A DNA stretch of 38,745 bases from Aquificaceae bacterium (GTDB lineage: Bacteria > Aquificota > Aquificia > Aquificales > Aquificaceae): positions 1 to 38,745 of the forward strand of contig JANWWY010000013.1 in the NCBI GenBank assembly GCA_025057455.1. Reading direction: 5' to 3'. The notes below the pieces were generated by a model. It searched no databases. It was not told the DNA's origin and saw only the letters and a program-made list of their open reading frames with translations. Below, one piece after another: positions 33,599-38,745 of the stretch (the first letter of the stretch is position 1; every line of letters starts with the position of its first letter). Both the position numbers and the translations under genes were made by a program.

Positions 33599-34050
33599 TT
33601 ACCAAATAAAGACTTAATCCAGTTTATTAAGCCCCCAAACCTTCTTTTAAACTCCATGCTTAGGTTTTCTATCCACTCGCCTACTTTACCGGAAACTCTT
33701 GAAAGGGTAGACTTGTCCCTTATTTGGTCCCCGTATAGGAACTCTTTTAAAACTTCGTTTGTTTCTTCCAGGGTCCTTATAAGTCTTATTAATTCCTCTT
33801 TATTATGTAGGTTTGTTCTGTTTATTGCTTCTTCCAGGCTTCTAAGAATGCCTTCAATAGCACTGTCAAAGCTTACATTCCTTGCCTGTGCGTCCGTTGG
33901 AAATTGGCTGAGAAGCTCCACCAGTTTAGACTTAAGTCTAAACCTGTAATCGGAAAGAAGGGAAGGAAAGGGCTCCTTAGAGCCCAAGTCCTTAGTAAAC
34001 TCCTGGACAATAAGGACAACCCTTTCTTCTATGCTGTATATCTTATCCAT
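33595..34050 (-). CDS. Helical protein of unknown function
   Basis: The 151-residue protein is almost wholly alpha-helical by composition, with no cysteine, signal peptide or clear membrane segment. Segments such as LIRTLEETNEVLKEFL suggest coiled-coil. It ends in a basic amphipathic tail (FKRRFGGLINWIKSLFGK) that could attach to the membrane. The start overlaps the stop of fbp by one base (TGATG) and its stop overlaps the TSUP permease, so it is translated with both. I do not recognise the family. Confidence 0.75.
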   Translation of the reverse strand: MDKIYSIEERVVLIVQEFTKDLGSKEPFPSLLSDYRFRLKSKLVELLSQFPTDAQARNVSFDSAIEGILRSLEEAINRTNLHNKEELIRLIRTLEETNEVLKEFLYGDQIRDKSTLSRVSGKVGEWIENLSMEFKRRFGGLINWIKSLFGK

Positions 34051-35195
34051 CAGTCTGTCTCCGTGTGGTGTTCTTCTCCCGTTGGTGCCTTTTTGCCCTC
34101 TTCAAGCTCGTAAAACCTGCCTTCTAACTTCTTGAGTATTTTGGGAAGGGTGGTATATTCCATCTCTTCCGATGGTAGCCTATGGGGTTCAAATATGCCC
34201 TGACGCCTAAGTATGTCAGCTATCAGCTGTGCTTGACGCCTTGCTTCATCGTAGGCTGGGTCGTCAAAGAGGTCTCTTGGACCTATGAGTTTACCGTTGG
34301 CTATCTGATAGCCCGCGGCTATAACCCGTGGGGGTCCGTCAAACCTTGAAGGCGTTGCATTCCTGAAGGATACGGGCATTAGTGGTCCGTTGTGGGAACC
34401 CCTCATCCAACCCTCCACTATCCAAGGCCTTGCAAAGGGCTCAAGTATTTCACCTATGGCTGGAAAGCCCGACTGAGCCCTTACAATCATCACCGGGTCA
34501 TCTTTACCCACATACTTACCCGCTATAAGAGACAGCCTTTGGGTCGAGGCTACCGCAGCAATCTCGCCGTCAGAGTTTCTCCACACGCTTTTTACCGCAT
34601 ACCTTTCCACGCTTCCTATAAGAGCCAAAAGGTCATAAAGCTCTGCAGGGGTTGAGAGCTTTACCGCTTTGCCGGTGAAAGTATCCAGCACCTCAAAGGT
34701 AAAGCCATCGTGCATCTTTGGGTCTATTACAAGCCCGGCACATACCATAGGGTCTGCGAACATCTCATAAAGAGGCAGACTCCATGCACTGGGCGCTGTC
34801 TTGTCTGCAAAGAAAACTATTACGGGTTCAGAGGGTCTTTCCTCAAATTCCATCTCTGCCACTCCAGGACCCATGCCTTTTACGTTGCCCGAGAAGGTAT
34901 CAGAAAGAAGGTCCTGACCTGCACCGTAGAGCTTTAACTTCTTTGCTACCTGAGTTCCCTCTTCAAAGGCTCTCCAGGCTATGCCGTGAACCAGCTCGCT
35001 GTCAACACCATGCTCGTGAGTCATCACCAAGGCTATATCATCACCGCACACGAGAATGTCACAGTCAATAAGGTTTCCGTTTTCCACTTCCCTTACACCT
35101 ATCTCTTTTACCTTTTCCACCACTTCTGGATGTGCGCAAGAGTGTCCCACATACCCTCCAATATCAGCCTTAATTACACTCAAGGTAAGCTTCAT
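34050..35195 (-). CDS. fbp: Class V fructose-1,6-bisphosphate aldolase/phosphatase
   Basis: The 381-residue protein matches the archaeal-type bifunctional FBP aldolase/phosphatase, which makes fructose 6-phosphate from triose phosphates and drives gluconeogenesis one way. It starts MKLTLSVIKADIGGYVGHS with metal-binding Asp11 and His18, and has CGDDIALVMTHEHG, VIVFFADKTAPSAWSLPLYE and MRGSHNGPLMPV. The aldolase residues Tyr228 and the Schiff-base lysine Lys231 (KYVGKDDP) are both present. GAGGAGGT precedes the ATG. A short Lys/Glu/His-rich C-terminal tail extends the core. It opens the fbp-unknown-TSUP-era group. Confidence 0.96.
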   Translation of the reverse strand: MKLTLSVIKADIGGYVGHSCAHPEVVEKVKEIGVREVENGNLIDCDILVCGDDIALVMTHEHGVDSELVHGIAWRAFEEGTQVAKKLKLYGAGQDLLSDTFSGNVKGMGPGVAEMEFEERPSEPVIVFFADKTAPSAWSLPLYEMFADPMVCAGLVIDPKMHDGFTFEVLDTFTGKAVKLSTPAELYDLLALIGSVERYAVKSVWRNSDGEIAAVASTQRLSLIAGKYVGKDDPVMIVRAQSGFPAIGEILEPFARPWIVEGWMRGSHNGPLMPVSFRNATPSRFDGPPRVIAAGYQIANGKLIGPRDLFDDPAYDEARRQAQLIADILRRQGIFEPHRLPSEEMEYTTLPKILKKLEGRFYELEEGKKAPTGEEHHTETD

Positions 35196-35225
35196 GACTA
35201 CCTCCTCGCTTTTTTCTTGCCTTAT

Positions 35226-35233
35226 ATTATAAC
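35226..35233. promoter_or_regulatory. Overlapping divergent -10 elements for fbp and topA
   Basis: The minus strand reads TATAAT at 35231-35226 for fbp, leaving about 23 bases of leader with a GAGGAGGT site. The plus strand reads TATAAC at 35228-35233, ending 6 bases before the topA ATG. The two overlap by four bases. No clear -35 was found. Confidence 0.45.
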
Positions 35234-35239
35234 ATTTTG

Positions 35240-36847
35240 ATGAGAATCTTTATAGTGGAAAGCCCCACTAAGGCAAAGACTATATCAAGGTATCTTGGAA
35301 AGGGTTGGACGGTAAAAGCTACCTTAGGGCATATAAAGGAGCTTCCAGTGGACAGCCTTGGCGTTGATGAGGATACGCTTAGTCCTACCTTTGTATGGGT
35401 GAAGGGCAAAAAGAAGCTCTTTGATGAGATAAAAAGGATAGCTCAGAGGTCTGAGAGCATATACATAGGCACAGACCCAGACAGAGAAGGGGAAGCCATA
35501 GCCTATTTTGTCTACAAAGAACTGGAAAGGCTAAAAAAGCCCATAAGCAGGGTAGTCTTCTACGAGATTACGCCAGAAAGCATAAGGGAGGCTGTTACCA
35601 GACCGGGAAATATAAACATGAACTTAGTCAAAGCTCAATTTGCTCGCAGAGTGCTGGATAGACTCATAGGCTACAAGTTGTCCCCTTACCTTTGGAAGGC
35701 TCTGGGTAAGAATACTCTCTCTGTTGGAAGGGTTCAGTCGCCAGCCCTAAGACTTATAGTGGAAAGAGAAAGGGAAATATTGGCCTTTAGAAAAAGGGAC
35801 TACTACTACATAAGGGCTTTCTTTGAAAAAGATGGGATAGAGTTTTCCGCTGTGTGGGACTACAGGTTTGAAAAGCCTGACAATGCAAAGCCCTACCTTG
35901 AAAAGCTAAAGGATGCATTTTTTGAAGTAAAAGACTACGAACATAGAAAGGAAAAAAGGGAACCACCAAAGCCTTTTATCACCTCAAGCCTTCAACAAAC
36001 CGCCAACCAAAGGCTAAAGCTAAGCGTGGATAAGGTGCAGAAAATTTCTCAAAGCCTTTATGAAGAAGGATACATTACTTACCCAAGAACCGACAGCCAC
36101 AGGATGAATCCCAAAAAAGCCCAAGAGTTTATGAGCCACATTGAAAAAAACTACGGCAAGGAATACGTAGGCAAGCTTAGAACCTTCAAAGAAAAAGCTA
36201 TAGCCCAGGGTGCTCACGAGTGTATAAGACCCACAAGTCCAAGCGTGCCACCTCTAAAGGGCGTGGAGCTGGAACTCTACCTTCTTATTTTCCAGAGAAC
36301 CCTTGCAAGCCTTTCAAGCCCGGCGGTGCTTCTCAAGAAGAAAGCTTTACTCTTGCCCCTGCATGAGGAAAAGAAAGGTGAGGAGATGGTCTTTGTTGCA
36401 AAGGCTACGGAGCTACTTTTTGATGGGTATCTTAGAATATATCCAGAAGATTTAGAGCTTAACGAGCTACCCCTTTTAAGAGAAGGAGAGATTTTAAAGC
36501 CCAAAAAGATTGTCCTCGAAAAAAGACAAACCCAACCACCACCTCGCTACACAGAGGGAACATTGGTCAAAAAACTGGAGGACCTTGGAATAGGAAGACC
36601 TTCCACCTATGCCACCATAGTAAAGACCCTGAAAGACCGTGGTTATATAGTGGAAGAGAAAGGCTATCTTAAGCCTACGGAGTTGGCTTTTCATGTGGTA
36701 GATTTTATAAAGGATAGATTTCCAAAGGTTATTGAATACCAATTTACCCGTCGGATGGAGGAGGGATTGGACCAAGTGGAAGAAGGGCACAGAGAGTGGA
36801 AGGAGGTGGTTAGAGAATTCTTTTCAGAAGTGGAGGCAGGACTATAA
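35240..36847 (+). CDS. topA: DNA topoisomerase I (type IA)
   Basis: The 535-residue enzyme relaxes negative supercoils. It has the TOPRIM domain (IVESPTKAKTI with Glu7; GTDPDREGEAIAY with DPDREGE at 79-85), SVGRVQSPALRLI, the catalytic tyrosine Tyr281 in GYITYPRTDS, and the IGRPSTYATIVKTLKDRGY region. It stops before any C-terminal zinc-finger domain, so it is a short form. The ATG at 35240 is chosen over the TTG at 35237. There is no Shine-Dalgarno sequence, and a -10-like TATAAC ends 6 bases upstream. Confidence 0.96.
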   Translation: MRIFIVESPTKAKTISRYLGKGWTVKATLGHIKELPVDSLGVDEDTLSPTFVWVKGKKKLFDEIKRIAQRSESIYIGTDPDREGEAIAYFVYKELERLKKPISRVVFYEITPESIREAVTRPGNINMNLVKAQFARRVLDRLIGYKLSPYLWKALGKNTLSVGRVQSPALRLIVEREREILAFRKRDYYYIRAFFEKDGIEFSAVWDYRFEKPDNAKPYLEKLKDAFFEVKDYEHRKEKREPPKPFITSSLQQTANQRLKLSVDKVQKISQSLYEEGYITYPRTDSHRMNPKKAQEFMSHIEKNYGKEYVGKLRTFKEKAIAQGAHECIRPTSPSVPPLKGVELELYLLIFQRTLASLSSPAVLLKKKALLLPLHEEKKGEEMVFVAKATELLFDGYLRIYPEDLELNELPLLREGEILKPKKIVLEKRQTQPPPRYTEGTLVKKLEDLGIGRPSTYATIVKTLKDRGYIVEEKGYLKPTELAFHVVDFIKDRFPKVIEYQFTRRMEEGLDQVEEGHREWKEVVREFFSEVEAGL

Positions 36848-36856
36848 TTTTCCAGT

Positions 36857-37846
36857 ATGGACACCCTTCTTGATAAGTTTAAAGGCGTTCTTTTGGGTTG
36901 TGCCCTTGGGGATGCAATAGGTAAGTCCCTTGAGGACGTGCCGCAGTACGAAGCCCTGGAGTTTTACGGAGGTTTTTTGAGAGGTTTTTCAGAACCTCAT
37001 CCCATGAGCCCTTCTGTAGGTTTAAAACCCTATCAGACTACAGACGAAACCACTATAAGCCTTTTGCTTGCGGAGAGTATAGTGGAGAAGAAGGGATTGG
37101 ACCCATACCACTTTTTTGAAAAACTAAGAAAGTGGGCAGAGAGGGAAGAAACACATCGTTATCCTGACCCAGCACTCATTACAGCTATAGACCTTATATC
37201 CTCTGGTGTTAAGCTTGAGGATGTTGGTCTTATATCCTCTTCCGTGGAAGGTGTTCTAAGATGCACTATCACAGGGCTTTTCCACTACTACAATCCGTAC
37301 CTTGCAGTGGAAGCAGGAAGGCTTGTAAGCTTGATAACCCACAGGAGCAAGGAAATTTACGATGCCAGTGCGGTGGTCTCTGCCTTAGTATCCTATCTAC
37401 TCCTTGAAAGCTTTAACCTTGAGCATCCACAAGAAAAGCTCATGTTATTGGAGCATCTCAAAAAATTCATAAAATACGAAAGAAACAGGCAATACTTAGA
37501 CAGAGTTGAAGAGCTACTTAGTAGGAATGCGGATGCTGAAGAAGCCATTAGTTTGTTGGGCAACTCCACTTTTGTCTTTGAAGCCTTGCCCCTGTCTATT
37601 TTCCTGTTCCTACGCTACGCGGATGAGCCAATGGAGGCCTTTTGGATGGCAATTAACGCCTGCGGTGCGGTAGGTGGTGACACAGATGCCATAGGCTACC
37701 TCGTAGGCTCTTTTGTGGGTGCTTACGCAGGAATGTGGGTTTTTCCTTATGAACTCCTTGAAAATCTTGAAAACTACCAGTATTATATTTCTTTGGCTGA
37801 AAAACTTTACGATACCACTGTGGAATTCTTAGAAAGGAGGAGATAA
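36857..37846 (+). CDS. ADP-ribosylglycohydrolase-family protein
   Basis: The 329-residue protein has the DraG/ADP-ribosylglycohydrolase pattern: GVLLGCALGDAIGKSLED, the metal site TTDETT at 61-66 (TDDT in most members, here with Glu), and GGDTDAIGYLVGSFVGA at 273-289. Such enzymes remove ADP-ribose from proteins (DraG acts on nitrogenase reductase) or hydrolyse related molecules; no ADP-ribosyltransferase is seen here. It lies 9 bases after topA and 2 bases before hfq. No Shine-Dalgarno sequence; a TATAAT spans the topA stop 8 bases upstream. Confidence 0.87.
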   Translation: MDTLLDKFKGVLLGCALGDAIGKSLEDVPQYEALEFYGGFLRGFSEPHPMSPSVGLKPYQTTDETTISLLLAESIVEKKGLDPYHFFEKLRKWAEREETHRYPDPALITAIDLISSGVKLEDVGLISSSVEGVLRCTITGLFHYYNPYLAVEAGRLVSLITHRSKEIYDASAVVSALVSYLLLESFNLEHPQEKLMLLEHLKKFIKYERNRQYLDRVEELLSRNADAEEAISLLGNSTFVFEALPLSIFLFLRYADEPMEAFWMAINACGAVGGDTDAIGYLVGSFVGAYAGMWVFPYELLENLENYQYYISLAEKLYDTTVEFLERRR

Positions 37847-37848
37847 GA

Positions 37849-38091
37849 ATGGCTTACAAGCTTCAGGAGGCTTTTCTAAACACCGCAAGGAAAAGAAGGG
37901 TGAAGGTAACCGTGTACCTCATAAACGGTGTGAGACTTCAAGGAAGGATTAGGTCTTTTGACCTTTACACAATTTTAATGGAAGATGGGCGTCAGCAGAC
38001 TCTCGTGTACAAGCACGCCATAACTACCATAATACCCGCAGAGAAGATGGAAATAGAGTTTGAAGAAGAAGGAATACCCGGGGCTGTATAG
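37849..38091 (+). CDS. hfq: RNA chaperone Hfq
   Basis: The 80-residue protein matches Hfq: LQEAFLNTARKRRVKVTVYL and LINGVRLQGRIRSFDLYTIL (Sm1) and YKHAITTIIPAE (Sm2). It forms a hexamer that helps small RNAs pair with mRNAs. AAAGGAGGAG lies before the ATG within the end of the ADP-ribosylglycohydrolase gene. A terminator hairpin overlaps its stop. Confidence 0.96.
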   Translation: MAYKLQEAFLNTARKRRVKVTVYLINGVRLQGRIRSFDLYTILMEDGRQQTLVYKHAITTIIPAEKMEIEFEEEGIPGAV

Positions 38092-38095
38092 CCCC
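38080..38095 (+). terminator. Terminator hairpin overlapping the hfq stop codon
   Basis: GGGGCT-GTAT-AGCCCC is a perfect 6-base stem that includes the hfq TAG stop, followed by ACATTTTAAAAC. It ends the topA-DraG-hfq transcript and lies beyond the convergent ferredoxin gene, so it may act for both. Confidence 0.65.
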
Positions 38096-38100
38096 ACATT

Positions 38101-38433
38101 TTAAAACATCCCTGGTGGTTTACCCTTAGAAACAATCAGCCTCTCCACTGGCTGACCACCCTTGAGGTGGCTTTGAACTATCTCGTCCACATCTGATGTT
38201 TTTACATTTCCATACCAAACACCTTCAGGATAGACCACTATGGTGGGACCAAGCCCGCAAGGTCCAAGACAGCCCGTTGGAGTTACCGCAGTACTCATAA
38301 ACAGCTCTGGGTCCATCTGAAGCTTTTCCATAAGCTTCATGTATATGTCCCTTCCGCCCTTTTCCGCACAGGAACCCATGGGATGACCTGGGGGTCTCTG
38401 GTTTACGCACACAAAAACATGCTTGAACTCCAT
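38101..38433 (-). CDS. Thioredoxin-fold [2Fe-2S] ferredoxin
   Basis: The 110-residue protein has cysteines at 9, 22, 55 and 59 (FVCVNQRPPGHPMGSC and TGCLGPCGLGP), the same positions as the thioredoxin-like [2Fe-2S] ferredoxin described from Aquifex aeolicus. These proteins resemble NuoE-type subunits and shuttle electrons; the partner is not known. AAAGGAGG precedes the ATG. It lies downstream of the porin gene, past that gene's terminator, and converges with hfq. Confidence 0.93.
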   Translation of the reverse strand: MEFKHVFVCVNQRPPGHPMGSCAEKGGRDIYMKLMEKLQMDPELFMSTAVTPTGCLGPCGLGPTIVVYPEGVWYGNVKTSDVDEIVQSHLKGGQPVERLIVSKGKPPGMF

Positions 38434-38463
38434 AAAACAACCTCCTTTGAAAGTTTTGGAAGA

Positions 38464-38472
38464 ATTCTACCA
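38464..38472 (-). promoter_or_regulatory. Candidate extended -10 of the ferredoxin gene
   Basis: The minus strand reads TGGTAGAAT, an extended -10 form, 30 bases before the ATG, leaving a leader of about 24 bases with the AAAGGAGG site. No -35 was recognised. The gap 38434-38541 otherwise holds only the porin terminator. Confidence 0.45.
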
Positions 38473-38514
38473 GAAGATTCTTAGCTTTTGTATGAGCCTA
38501 ATCAATTAGAAGAA

Positions 38515-38533
38515 GGGGAGGAAGAGCCTCCCC
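38515..38533 (-). terminator. Terminator after the porin gene
   Basis: On the minus strand GGGGAGG-CTCTT-CCTCCCC forms a perfect 7-base stem about 8 bases after the porin stop, followed by TTCTTCT. This is a good intrinsic terminator and separates the porin from the ferredoxin. Confidence 0.8.
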
Positions 38534-38541
38534 ACAAAGCC

Positions 38542-38745
38542 TTAAAACTTCCAGTTGAGGCCTACGGATACTGCGTTCTGTGCGTTCTGTGCCTCTACTA
38601 TAAAAGCACCAGATGGGTCTGTAGCCTTTACCTTCTTGTTGAAAGCATGCTTGTAGGCAAGGTCTACGCTGAAGCTTTTTGTGAACTCGTATCCAAGTCC
38701 GAGGGTTACGTGATGTTCCGTGATGGCAGGAAAGCCTACGAGGTA
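38542..38745 (-). CDS. C-terminal end of a FadL/OmpP1-type outer-membrane protein (partial)
   Basis: The frame enters from the right edge and gives 67 residues before a TAA. The sequence alternates as outer-membrane beta strands (HHVTLGLGYEFTKSFSVDLA, then AYKHAFNKKVKATDPSGAF) and ends NAVSVGLNWKF, with the terminal phenylalanine needed for assembly by the BAM complex. The shape and the 'YKHAF...K..ATDPSG' pattern match FadL/OmpP1 hydrophobic-substrate channels. The start is outside the window. Confidence 0.75.
   Translation of the reverse strand, partial: YLVGFPAITEHHVTLGLGYEFTKSFSVDLAYKHAFNKKVKATDPSGAFIVEAQNAQNAVSVGLNWKF

Noticed and set aside
1-38745. CRISPR array, IS element, prophage or integrase
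   Set aside because: I saw no regularly spaced repeats, terminal inverted repeats flanking a transposase, or phage/integrase proteins; every sizeable stretch is explained by ordinary genes.

Overview
The window looks like a piece of chromosome from a thermophilic, autotrophic member of the Aquificaceae (Hydrogenobacter/Thermocrinis type). The case rests on a five-gene pyruvate:ferredoxin oxidoreductase cluster in the order E-D-A-B-G, an archaeal-type (class V) fructose-1,6-bisphosphate aldolase/phosphatase, a thioredoxin-fold [2Fe-2S] ferredoxin with Cys9/22/55/59, a GH57/DUF3536 glycosidase, and very tight gene packing on both strands. I see no insertion sequence, integrase, prophage or CRISPR array, and no gene-free stretch longer than about 160 bases. 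The organism assignment is inferred from gene content, not from a database match.

Layout. 1-5264 (minus): an operon reading nnr (NAD(P)H-hydrate repair), an NlpD-like lipoprotein, yajC, a three-domain acyl-activating/ACP/PlsC fusion, cutA, and the start of an unknown gene that leaves the window. 5421-5795 (plus): a DsrE-family protein. 5784-8476 (minus): purH, a MoaD/ThiS-like protein and a GT9 heptosyltransferase-like protein. 8543-9634 (plus): a radical SAM protein with a helix-hairpin-helix tail. 9624-12557 (minus): thrC, a thioredoxin-fold lipoprotein and lysA. 12621-13895 (plus): hemL. 13887-20530 (minus): tRNA-Val(GAC), accA, GH57, pncB, rpoZ, a CopD-like membrane protein and a lytic transglycosylase. 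20549-22317 (plus): gmk, a DsbC-like thiol protein and a P-loop kinase. 22250-23356 (minus): an S41 protease. 23447-27118 (plus): porEDABG, ending in a terminator hairpin. 27165-29197 (minus): mutL and hisF. 29290-31987 (plus): a secreted protein of unknown function, a YyaL/DUF255 protein and a 60-residue protein. 31958-35195 (minus): fbp, an unknown helical protein, a TSUP permease and era. 35240-38091 (plus): topA, an ADP-ribosylglycohydrolase and hfq. 38101-38745 (minus): the [2Fe-2S] ferredoxin and the C-terminal end of a FadL/OmpP1-type porin.

How the genes fit together. The por cluster would make pyruvate from acetyl-CoA and CO2 (reductive TCA cycle outflow) using reduced ferredoxin. 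The class V FBP aldolase/phosphatase carries triose phosphates one way into gluconeogenesis, and the GH57 enzyme suggests glycogen-like storage. accA and the acyl-activating/PlsC fusion serve lipid synthesis. lysA, thrC, hisF, purH, hemL and pncB are standard biosynthesis. Several secreted proteins (DsbC-like, the thioredoxin-like lipoprotein, NlpD-like, lytic transglycosylase, S41 protease, FadL-like porin) show a Gram-negative type envelope.

The most notable regulatory pattern is that several first-in-transcript genes (gmk, accA, the dsbC-like gene, topA, lysA, cutA) have no Shine-Dalgarno sequence and carry a -10-like hexamer 6-8 bases before the ATG, as expected for leaderless mRNAs. Most other genes have strong AGGAGG sites. 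I did not find an obvious new multi-gene defence or mobile system. The best leads are the leaderless/palindromic promoters around tRNA-Val, the apparent C33 in that tRNA, the reversed acyl-synthetase/PlsC fusion, and a few unrecognised small genes.
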